Shown here piece by piece: positions 37,572 through 47,981 of a stretch of DNA of 64,000 nucleotides (its first letter is position 1; each line of letters begins with the position of its first letter). Made by a program: the position numbers and the translations under genes. The notes beneath the pieces are model-generated. The model saw nothing but the letters and a program-made list of their open reading frames with translations, did not search any database and was not told the origin of the DNA. Origin of the DNA: Methanosarcina siciliae T4/M (GTDB lineage Archaea > Halobacteriota > Methanosarcinia > Methanosarcinales > Methanosarcinaceae); contig NZ_CP009506.1 in assembly GCF_000970085.1 (NCBI RefSeq), positions 4,774,001-4,838,000 of the forward strand. Direction: 5' to 3'.

Positions 37572-37955
37572 TTTATATTTTTATTTTTAGTTCATATTTT
37601 TCTCCTTATTTGTCAGATTTCATATTTTAAACCCGACTTCAAGACTCTTTTACTTCAATTCAAGATTTGGTGACGCCAAAATTGTATTGAATGGATTTGG
37701 AACCAAATTAATCTTTTGTTACACCTACATAATACCAATAACTATAGCCAGATTTTCCAGGAGATCTTATAAAATCCGGTTTAACTTTTTACAATAGTTA
37801 TCTTATTTTTTTGTAGAGTTGTTACTTTTTTTATTGACTCACTGGTGCCAATGAACAAAAAATTGAAATAAAAGAAAAAGGTTCTTCTAGGAAGAGTACA
37901 GATTTATATTTAGTTGGAAAGTTTATTGTTTGTCTTCTCTGGATTGGGGATTCGA
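37572..37955. promoter_or_regulatory. intergenic region with TATA-like site
   Basis: About 380 bases. A TATA-like tttatattt (37903-37911) stands about 45 bases upstream of the ATG at 37956. The 5' part is T-rich after the zinc-ribbon gene and may hold a U-tract terminator. Nothing else was recognised. Confidence 0.3.
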
Positions 37956-39329
37956 ATGAAAGTAAATAGTACAATAATAGTACTTGCAGCCTTCCTGGCT
38001 CTGGCTGCTTTTCCAGCATTTCTGGTATTAGCTGACGGCAATAGCAAAGATAAACCTTCCGAAAATGCTGAATTGCAGCTTGATGAAATTGCTTCTGATG
38101 ACAGCTCCTTCAAGGCAGTTTCGGGAATCCCTGGGAATAATATTATTCAGAAGATTGAGGTTCAGGGTAGTTCTCTTGAGGTTCAGGATTACTGGGACGG
38201 GTTTGAAACTGTTACAATAGATGTTCAGGAATTCGAAAATGCCGCTGCAAATGGGAATGTACACCTCAGGTTATTTGAGAGAGACTTTGAAGTAGAAATC
38301 GAGGAGATTTCCAGGCTTAACGGGGGGAAATCTTCTCGTTATTCGGGATACGTTAAAGGAATACCTGACAGCAGGGCAACTTTCTATGTATGCGGAGAAC
38401 TATTTAGCGGCTCTGTGGAGTTTGAAGACCTGATGTATAATATTGCGGTAACTTCCGATACATATGATGGAAAAACTGTTCATACCGTATTTGTAATGGA
38501 CTGGAAAAAAGATCGAGAGAGATTAGTACGTTCATTGAATCCCCTGAGGTTCATTTTTGTCTCCGGCTCAGCAGAAGCTTTTTCAGAGATTAAGGATTGT
38601 GGGATCGGTGAATACGGTATATTTGAAAAAATAGAATCCGAAAGAGGTTCTTTTGAGATTCCGGAGACCTGCGAGGAGTTTGAAACCGTAGTCGTAAACT
38701 CTCACAAGTTCAGGGAAGACGCTTCAAATGGAACAGTGAGTCTAAGCCTGGTGGGACAACATTTCGGACTGAAGCTGAAAAAGATCAGAACTCTCAACTC
38801 CCAGACAATCTATTCTGGATACATTATAGGAAAGCCGCAAAGCAGTGCAGTTTTTGCGGTAGATAATGATACAATTAATGGCTGGATTAACGTGGATTTC
38901 TGCACACTTTCCTATGGAATTATAGCTATGGATGAAAATGATGGAAAGGTCGTCCATCTTGTATGCAGATATTATAGTGAAGGTACTGAAGAAAAATTAG
39001 ATCAGGAATTTTCTTCGGATCCTTTGCAGCTCTTCCTTATAAATGGCAATAGAGAAGCGCACGATATCGGTATCGAGACCCTCGATTTTTATAACAAATC
39101 AATATTCCACGAGACTTGTTCGTCGAATCCGGGCACTGAAATCTCTTCTCCTGAGCTTGGTGTGAATTCTGGAATTTACAGGTATGAGATAACTTTGGGC
39201 AAAAATTTTGCTTTTGAACAGGAAGTAAGATTTGATCATGCTTCCGAATCCGGCTCCTCTGAAAAACTGCGTATCTACCTCATAGATCACCCGGAATATC
39301 CACTGGCAGTAGGGACTGAATCTACCTGA
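37956..39329 (+). CDS. secreted protein with two repeated propeptide-like domains
   Basis: 457 residues. ATG 37956 follows GGGGA and begins a signal peptide (MKVNSTIIVLAAFLALAAF). Two copies of a domain of about 170 residues follow. Copy 1 (about 70-215) has FETVTIDVQEFENAAANGNV and YSGYVKGIPDSRATFYVCG. Copy 2 (about 245-390) has FETVVVNSHKFREDASNGTV and YSGYIIGKPQSSAVFAVDN. This pattern resembles propeptides of reprolysin/M12-type metalloproteases (strand, YxGxVxGxPxSxA, 'GWI'), but no HExxH protease domain follows. The remaining C-terminus is not recognised. It is followed after 17 bases by the repeat-bearing membrane protein, probably in one operon. Confidence 0.65.
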   Translation: MKVNSTIIVLAAFLALAAFPAFLVLADGNSKDKPSENAELQLDEIASDDSSFKAVSGIPGNNIIQKIEVQGSSLEVQDYWDGFETVTIDVQEFENAAANGNVHLRLFERDFEVEIEEISRLNGGKSSRYSGYVKGIPDSRATFYVCGELFSGSVEFEDLMYNIAVTSDTYDGKTVHTVFVMDWKKDRERLVRSLNPLRFIFVSGSAEAFSEIKDCGIGEYGIFEKIESERGSFEIPETCEEFETVVVNSHKFREDASNGTVSLSLVGQHFGLKLKKIRTLNSQTIYSGYIIGKPQSSAVFAVDNDTINGWINVDFCTLSYGIIAMDENDGKVVHLVCRYYSEGTEEKLDQEFSSDPLQLFLINGNREAHDIGIETLDFYNKSIFHETCSSNPGTEISSPELGVNSGIYRYEITLGKNFAFEQEVRFDHASESGSSEKLRIYLIDHPEYPLAVGTEST

Positions 39330-39346
39330 GGGGGAGTTAAATACAT

Positions 39347-40276
39347 ATGCAGGAAAAATTAAAAAGTGTAATTGGAATCATCCTTGCTCTGGCATTATTA
39401 TATTATGCTCTTCCTCTACTCTATGATACTTTTAATTATTATCCTCCCATGAAAGAGGATATGCCCCACGGAAGGACTGTACAGATATGGAGCACTCTTA
39501 CGAATCAAAGAGTAACCCTTGATGCTGATATTCCTTCGATACCCGTAAATCAGCTCCCGTTATATCAGGGAAAATGTTCCTTAAGTATCCTCAATGTCAG
39601 TTTTATTACTTCCAGGGAGTCTTATTATACAGATTCATATAATAAAGGATCAGATAATAAAGGATCAGATAATAAAGGATCAGATAATAACGGATCAGAT
39701 AATAAAGGATCAGATAATAACGGATCAGATAATAAAGGATCAGATAATAACAGGACATATAATAACAGGACATATAATAACAGGACATATAATAACGGAT
39801 CAGATAATAACGGATCAGATAATAACAGGACATATAATAACGGATCAGATAACAACGGATCAGATAATAACGGATATTCCGGGGAAATCTATTTTCTTGT
39901 CTTGGATACAGAGATTAAGGATAGCAGGTTTAATGCTACTGATGCTAAAACATTAAAAAGAAGATTTAACTTGAACTCCAGTGCTTCAGATCCGGAATGC
40001 CTGCAAATTACAGGTTTTCAGATGGTAGATTTCAACGAATCGGGCAAATACATAATCCAGCAGGTAAGAAGCAGGAACTTCATCACTCAGAATGGTAACT
40101 TGCCGATGTTTTCCCTTGGAAGGATCAGGATCACTGATGTCAAATTTGTTTATTTCAACGGTTTTGATACTTATCCCTACAGATACGATGGTCAGACCAC
40201 ATATTACCCTGCCTGGGAAGTCACGGCTGAAACCTCAAATTACGGGAATAAGGTTTTGATGATTAGAACATTTTGA
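39347..40276 (+). CDS. membrane-anchored protein with a sequon-rich repeat stalk
   Basis: 309 residues, not a recognised family. A signal-anchor helix (IGIILALALLYYALPLLY) at residues 8-25 is followed by an outward domain. Residues 101-175 are 15 perfect pentapeptide units of three types, GSDNK, GSDNN and RTYNN. The joins NGS and NRT make about ten N-glycosylation sequons in a row. The C-terminal 130 residues are a folded-looking domain ending with aromatic-rich 'YPYRYDGQTTYYPAWEV'. The likely picture is an N-terminally anchored surface protein with a heavily glycosylated stalk. The repeat is likely to vary in length between strains. Confidence 0.7.
   Translation: MQEKLKSVIGIILALALLYYALPLLYDTFNYYPPMKEDMPHGRTVQIWSTLTNQRVTLDADIPSIPVNQLPLYQGKCSLSILNVSFITSRESYYTDSYNKGSDNKGSDNKGSDNNGSDNKGSDNNGSDNKGSDNNRTYNNRTYNNRTYNNGSDNNGSDNNRTYNNGSDNNGSDNNGYSGEIYFLVLDTEIKDSRFNATDAKTLKRRFNLNSSASDPECLQITGFQMVDFNESGKYIIQQVRSRNFITQNGNLPMFSLGRIRITDVKFVYFNGFDTYPYRYDGQTTYYPAWEVTAETSNYGNKVLMIRTF
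39647..39871 (+). repeat. 15 x 15-bp in-frame tandem repeat
   Basis: 225 bases made of fifteen 15-bp units, mostly ggatcagataataa(a/c) plus four aggacatataataac-type units, all in the reading frame of the surrounding gene. Frames on the opposite strand are also open only because of this repeat. Confidence 0.95.
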
Positions 40277-40391
40277 CGACCTGCTGACAGCCATTATTCT
40301 GTGTTTTATTCCCATACATCCCGTTATTCCATGAGTAACCATTATCCTGCGCTTTATTCCTATAACATTCTGTGATTTCATGTTAGGGTTC

Positions 40392-41801
40392 TTATTCCTG
40401 TTTTCTTTTCATGATGATCGCTGCTGTCCCAACAATGGCTCCCGTAATAAAGCAGCCGATAAATGGAATCCCTCTTAACCGCTTCCCCGGGTCTTCCTCC
40501 GTTTCCTGTGAACTGATTTCAGGTGTGCTGAGTTCGCTTGAGCCTATGGGAATCTCTTCGGAACTGACAAGAACTTCCCCCAGCAGATTTGAATCCATTC
40601 TATTACCTTCAAGCTCATTATTGCGGCTGGCTTCCGCAAGAAAAATTCCATATTTTCCGTTTGAATACACCGAATTATTTTTCAGCGTATTGTTATCACC
40701 TGAAATGCCGATATAGATACCGTAAGCCGTATTATTTGAGGCGGTGTTGTTGCTCAGGATATTATCGCCAGATCCTCCCCATTCAAAAATAGCATCATCG
40801 TCGATTTCGGTTCCTTTGTTCCACAACTGAATCCCGTTTGCATTATTGCGGTTCACAAAGTTGTTATGAAGAAGGTTATGGTCACAGTCCATCAGGCTGA
40901 TCCCGTGGTTTGTGTTATTCGAGGCATTATTGCCGTTTAATGTGTTATTGTTTGAGTGAAGTAAAAAGACTCCATCCATTCCATTAAAGTTTATAGTGTT
41001 GTTTTTCAGGCTATTGTTCTTCGAAAATTCAATTTTGATTCCGTTTCTTTTATTCGAATTTACTATGTTACTGCTTATTGCATTGTCAGCAGAGGATTCG
41101 ATACCTATTCCGTATTTACCGTTATTCGATATGGTATTGTTCCCTATCGTGTTGTTATTTCCCTGGATGTCAATGCCTATTATGTTTTCGAAGACGGTGT
41201 TTCCGTCTACCCTGTTATCGGAGGAAGAATAAATTATGACGATTCCTGCGATATTGCCTGATAAATTATTGCTCATTATAGTGTTGTGGTCCGAAGACCT
41301 GAGTATAATCCCGGCATCATTGTTTTTCGGAAGTTTGTTATTGATAATGGTGTTATTGCTAGAATCAATTAGGAAAATACCTTCCCTGTTGTTTGAGATG
41401 TAGTTGTTATCAATTGTGCAGTTCTTTGTCTCCTCAAGATAAATCCCGTATTTATAGTTCCCCGAATTTCCGGAGGCATCTTTTACTTTAAATCCTTTAA
41501 TTGTTACGTTATCCGAAACAATTTTGAAAACATGCTCTTTTTGAATGGCAGCCAGGACAATAGTATTTTCCGGATTTCCGGACTTTGATATGATTCTTAA
41601 CTCCCTATCGACGACAAGATTCTCTTTATAAGTGCCGGGATAAACGAAGATTGTGTCTCCGGGATTTGAATTATTTATTGCTTTCTGTATTGATTTGTAA
41701 TCTCCTTCCTTGCCATTGTTCACTGTAATGGTATCTGCCGATGCTGGACCCGCAAGTGCCAGAAAAACGAATCCGATGAATAGATACATTTTGACTTTCA
41801 T
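40392..41801 (-). CDS. NosD-type parallel beta-helix surface protein
   Basis: 469 residues. A signal peptide ends near 'ALAGPASA'. Next comes the typical entry block 'YKSIQKAINNSNPGDTIFVYPGTYKENLVVD'-like segment (residues about 30-65). About fourteen beta-helix rungs of 22-24 residues follow, rich in N-N-T/S (NNTIINNKLP, NNTLNGNNAS). A Ser/Glu linker, a C-terminal helix and a KRKQ tail end the protein. Such proteins are secreted and may bind or cleave sugars. The many NxS/T sites could be N-glycosylated. The ORF extends to a TTG at 41819, but ATG 41801 is the better start. It is closely related in design to the broken gene at 34813-35646, which may have been its paralog. Confidence 0.85.
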   Translation of the reverse strand: MKVKMYLFIGFVFLALAGPASADTITVNNGKEGDYKSIQKAINNSNPGDTIFVYPGTYKENLVVDRELRIISKSGNPENTIVLAAIQKEHVFKIVSDNVTIKGFKVKDASGNSGNYKYGIYLEETKNCTIDNNYISNNREGIFLIDSSNNTIINNKLPKNNDAGIILRSSDHNTIMSNNLSGNIAGIVIIYSSSDNRVDGNTVFENIIGIDIQGNNNTIGNNTISNNGKYGIGIESSADNAISSNIVNSNKRNGIKIEFSKNNSLKNNTINFNGMDGVFLLHSNNNTLNGNNASNNTNHGISLMDCDHNLLHNNFVNRNNANGIQLWNKGTEIDDDAIFEWGGSGDNILSNNTASNNTAYGIYIGISGDNNTLKNNSVYSNGKYGIFLAEASRNNELEGNRMDSNLLGEVLVSSEEIPIGSSELSTPEISSQETEEDPGKRLRGIPFIGCFITGAIVGTAAIIMKRKQE

Positions 41802-42307
41802 ATACAGGTTTAGAACCAACTGAATCCTCCGTCCGGTATCCGTTACAGTTTAAATCAGTTTCTTACGTTATTTGCTTATTGTGGTCTTTTTGTCTTCGTC
41901 TTTTGTCTTCATCCTTTTGCCCTCATCTTTTCCTTTTTCTTTTTCAGCATTTTTCACGCAAACTGAGATCTTCAGCAAACTTTATATACCATTATTGCTA
42001 ACTAATGGTTACTAACTATTACGTACACGCAATAGTTAGCATCTGGCCAGGGGATTTCAGGCAGGGACTTCCTGTAACTCCTGCTATACAGGTTCTTGAA
42101 ATCTCTTACTTGGGATTCGAATCTCAGGGGAGAAACACTTCAACAAACCGCGAAAAGGACCTGAGCCACTATAAAATCCGTGTCAAATATAAATGATAAT
42201 ATAATGTACATATTATACTAACTTCTGCAAAAATATATAAAATACGAAACTCAAAACTTACCGTCAATATACATCATAAAATTTCAATAATTACCAGAGG
42301 GAAAAAC
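41802..42307. promoter_or_regulatory. divergent promoter region with a 9-bp palindromic hairpin
   Basis: 506 bases between the beta-helix gene and the regulator-CDC48 operon. A plus-strand TATA tttatatacc lies at 41981-41990. A perfect inverted repeat, ctaactatt 42012-42020 and aatagttag 42031-42039, follows about 25 bases later. A second TATA (aaatatataa, 42231-42240) lies about 70 bases before the ATG at 42308 and is the likelier promoter for that gene. A 63-codon ORF opens at 42005 within the palindrome region but does not look like a protein. Confidence 0.4.
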
Positions 42308-45258
<2,951 letters not shown>

Positions 45259-45436
45259 TGAGGTTTAATGAGGTTTTGCCTGAAATGCCGGTAAATCCCA
45301 GCCTTTTAATTTTTGTGGGAAAGTCCCCAATTAGAATTACCCAATTAATAGTTTTACTGATTTGAACAACAGTACTCACCTGAGTAGCACTCATTTAAGA
45401 AACTCAATACGCATAACTTAATAATGATGTGATGAG

Positions 45437-45961
45437 ATGGACAGAGACAGGAGAAAAAAAAGTTTTTTCGATGAAATATTCGGAATTGATCCTCTGAAGG
45501 ATATGGAAGAAATGTTCGAGCGCCTTAACAGTTCTATGGGCATGAGCATGGATAACTTCGGGCAGCATCCGTTTGTGTACGGCTTTTCCGTAACACAGCG
45601 TCCCGGGGAAGAGCCTGAAATCCGGGAATTCGGAAATATCCCGATGTTTGAACAGGCGGAAACCGGAGAAAAACGTTACCTTGACATAAGAAAACCCCTT
45701 ATTGATGTACTGGAAACCGAGGAAAAGGTTCATGTGATTGCCGAAATGCCTGGCATCGAGAAAGAAAATATTCAACTGAACGCAACTGATTTAATACTTG
45801 ACATCGAAACACTAAATGGGAATCCAAAATATTCCGAACGTGTTGAACTGCCAGTAAAGGTAGACCCTCAGAGCGCGAAAGCCACATGTAAAAACGGTGT
45901 TCTGGAAGTTACCTTTCAGAGGCTGGAGTCCAGTTCTCGAACTTCAATCGATATCGACTGA
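45437..45961 (+). CDS. Hsp20/alpha-crystallin family small heat-shock protein
   Basis: 174 residues. The alpha-crystallin domain (about 85-165) includes 'PLIDVLETEEKVHVIAEMPG' and ends with KNGVLEVTFQRLE, the strand-rich signature GVLxVxxP-like block. The N-terminal arm has 'PFVYGFSVTQRPGEEPEIRE', shared with the next gene. It is expected to hold unfolding proteins for CDC48 or refolding chaperones. It lies 178 bases after the CDC48 gene, with a short duplicated aatgaggttt in the gap. Confidence 0.9.
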   Translation: MDRDRRKKSFFDEIFGIDPLKDMEEMFERLNSSMGMSMDNFGQHPFVYGFSVTQRPGEEPEIREFGNIPMFEQAETGEKRYLDIRKPLIDVLETEEKVHVIAEMPGIEKENIQLNATDLILDIETLNGNPKYSERVELPVKVDPQSAKATCKNGVLEVTFQRLESSSRTSIDID

Positions 45962-45993
45962 TCTCGGGAGCGTGAGGAAAATCAGAGGTAATA

Positions 45994-46491
45994 ATGGTGG
46001 GCATAAGAAAAAGAAAGGATTTCTTTGAAGATTTCGGATCTGAACTTTTTGACAACCTGGAAGAAATGATCGAAGCCCTCCTGGAAGAAATGGGAGAGTC
46101 CGTTCCCTTTGTTTACGGATTTTCTATCATTCATCGCCCGGGGGAGGATCCAGAACTCCGGGAATTCGGAAACGTTCCGGAATACCCTCAAAAAGAAGAG
46201 AACTTCTTTCCCTCAGAAACAAAAGAGCCTTTAATTGACATCTTTGAAAATGAGGACATGGTGCATGTACTTGCAGAGTTCCCTGAGATTGAAAAGGAGG
46301 ATCTTCGGCTGCATGCTACAGCTCAGCACCTTGAAATCAAAGTCCTCGGATTTTCCGAATATACGGAAGATGTGGACCTCCCTGTTCGGGTGGATCCTGG
46401 AAGCGCAAAAGCAAGTTACAAAAATGGAGTGCTTGAGGTTACCTTCAGACGTTGCTCTGAAGAGAGCCCTGTAGAAATAGAGATCAATTAA
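45994..46491 (+). CDS. Hsp20/alpha-crystallin family protein, paralog
   Basis: 165 residues. It begins 32 bases after the previous Hsp20 and shares its plan: 'PFVYGFSIIHRPGEDPELRE' in the arm, PLIDIFENEDMVHVLAEFPE starting the alpha-crystallin domain and KNGVLEVTFRR at its end. The start at ATG 45994 follows AGAGGT. The two paralogs form a tandem duplication that could build hetero-oligomers. Confidence 0.9.
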   Translation: MVGIRKRKDFFEDFGSELFDNLEEMIEALLEEMGESVPFVYGFSIIHRPGEDPELREFGNVPEYPQKEENFFPSETKEPLIDIFENEDMVHVLAEFPEIEKEDLRLHATAQHLEIKVLGFSEYTEDVDLPVRVDPGSAKASYKNGVLEVTFRRCSEESPVEIEIN

Positions 46492-46510
46492 GAACAGACA
46501 GAGGAACGTT

Positions 46511-46600
46511 TCAGGGGGAGGGACAGGAAGCGAAAGCCTGAACCCTGATAAATATGCTGAGGGCCGAGCCAGCATATGAAAGAATTATTGTTTTTCTTGT
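46511..46600 (+). terminator. multi-hairpin structured 3' region and U-tract
   Basis: Downstream of the second Hsp20, tcaggg (46511-46516) pairs with ccctga (46543-46548), enclosing cagg/cctg (46524-46527 and 46537-46540) around a gcgaaagc loop. A third stem, atatgct/agcatat (46552-46558 and 46571-46577), follows, then a T-rich tract. It could be a terminator or a structured 3' UTR element. The fold is from inspection only. Confidence 0.45.
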
Positions 46601-47981
46601 CATTACAGAGGTGTTTTATCCAAAATTGTTTTGTTTTTTAATTTCTTTTATTGAAGTATTATCGTATACAGATAACTCACTTTTTGCTTCAACTTCAAAT
46701 TTGTTTCATTTTACACGATCATTCCCATATAGGATGTTTCCTTATCAAAACGGAGCACAATATCGAAATGGAATTGGAATTTACTCAACGTTTAACCTTT
46801 TGAGTCACATACTGTTGTATTGTGTATCAACCTTCATACTAATTTTTAATTTGGGAACCCATTTTTGAATACAAAAAACTCCAATCTTTTTTCGATATTC
46901 ATTCTTTTATCGAGAACCAGATTTCCGAAAATATTTCCTGAATTTTTTCTCTTTCAGTTTAAAAAGGAGGTTTTCGAAGAATTATGTTAAATATACTCTT
47001 TTCCTTTTTATTAGCTTTTTTTGTCCATCGTTTCTTTTTTTTGGCGAAAATTTTTCTTTCGGGTTTCTTTCTATTTTGATTTTTTTTACTTTCAATGTGA
47101 GTATTTCTTTATTTTATCTATTTGATTCATTTTATACCAAAGTCTCAATTTCTTGATATGTAATCATATATATTTTAAAATTGAATTAATTTAAATAAAC
47201 TCACTAATGAATCATTCTCTGTTGCTTTTTCAGATTAAATCTTCTCATTCACAGTTTTAGTTGCTTAACTAAATTGTACTGAATGGGGGGTTAACTTATT
47301 AATTAATTTAACCAATTTTCTTGATTATATTGCTACTCAATAAGGCAAAAAACTTTTATCTGACCTTTATTTTCATATTTTTTTTCTCTAAATTGCTATT
47401 TTTCTTGATAGTGTTTTTTGGAAATCTTCAAATATTTGGGGGTCCACATGGGAATTAGTAAACCTAATGCTATCGGTTTTTGATCTATGTATTTAATTGG
47501 CCATGATTCAACTATGGATTTAATTGGCCATGATTCAACTATGGATTTAATTGGCCATGATTCAACTATGGATTTAATTGGCCATGATTCAAAATACTGC
47601 CATAAGTTCCATCAAACCCCCATAAGAACAAAATCGGTAGCGTTAAGAACAGAGAAAAGCTAAAATTCTAATGAGAAAAGTGGGATGTGATTTAAATCAA
47701 GTAAAAATCTGCATTTTTGAAAGGGAGGTATTTACTGTAATCAGAGAATAATCTGAGAATATTTCGCATGTAATTTTAGACGCAAAAGAGTTTGCTTGAT
47801 ACTGAAGATGCGTCCAGTAAAAATCGAAACATTTTTACTATATGACAAAAGAGTATACGCGAGGAAAATATAAGATCACATTATATCTTTATTTCCCATG
47901 TGGATTGAATTCTGGATTAAAACTTTTGAACCTGACTAATATTCGCTATTAATAACCAAAAAGAGGTTGGGTTGATGATTC
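46601..47981. other. long AT-rich non-coding region upstream of mrp
   Basis: About 1.4 kb without a convincing gene. The first half is strikingly T-rich, with many runs of T. A perfect-looking 27-bp tandem array lies at 47485-47592 (separate entry). A TATA-like aaaatataag near 47865-47875 is about 110 bases before mrpA. No tRNA or other known RNA was seen. Confidence 0.5.
47485..47592. repeat. four tandem 27-bp repeats upstream of mrpA
   Basis: Four contiguous copies of a 27-base unit (consensus ctatggatttaattggcc then atgattcaa) at 47485-47511, 47512-47538, 47539-47565 and 47566-47592. Only the first differs (t for g at the sixth position). The unit contains ttggcc and near-palindromic aattggccat. 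The array ends about 390 bases before mrpA. It may bind a regulator or be a recently amplified non-coding sequence. Confidence 0.95.

Noticed and set aside
39606..39855. Open frames on the minus strand and the alternative plus frame through 39.6-39.9 kb
   Set aside because: They exist only because the 15-bp repeat has no stops in several frames; the coding frame is the plus-strand gene at 39347.
42005..42196. 63-codon ORF starting about 24 bases after a TATA box
   Set aside because: The promoter spacing is suggestive, but the peptide looks random and its start lies inside a palindrome that is better explained as an operator.
46554..46868. 104-codon ORF after the Hsp20 genes
   Set aside because: It begins within a hairpin and reads as Phe/Ile/Leu/Ser from a T-rich strand; no domain seen.
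47485..47592. Possible CRISPR array
   Set aside because: The 27-bp units are contiguous with no spacers, and no cas genes are present. The same applies to the 17-bp array at 54031.
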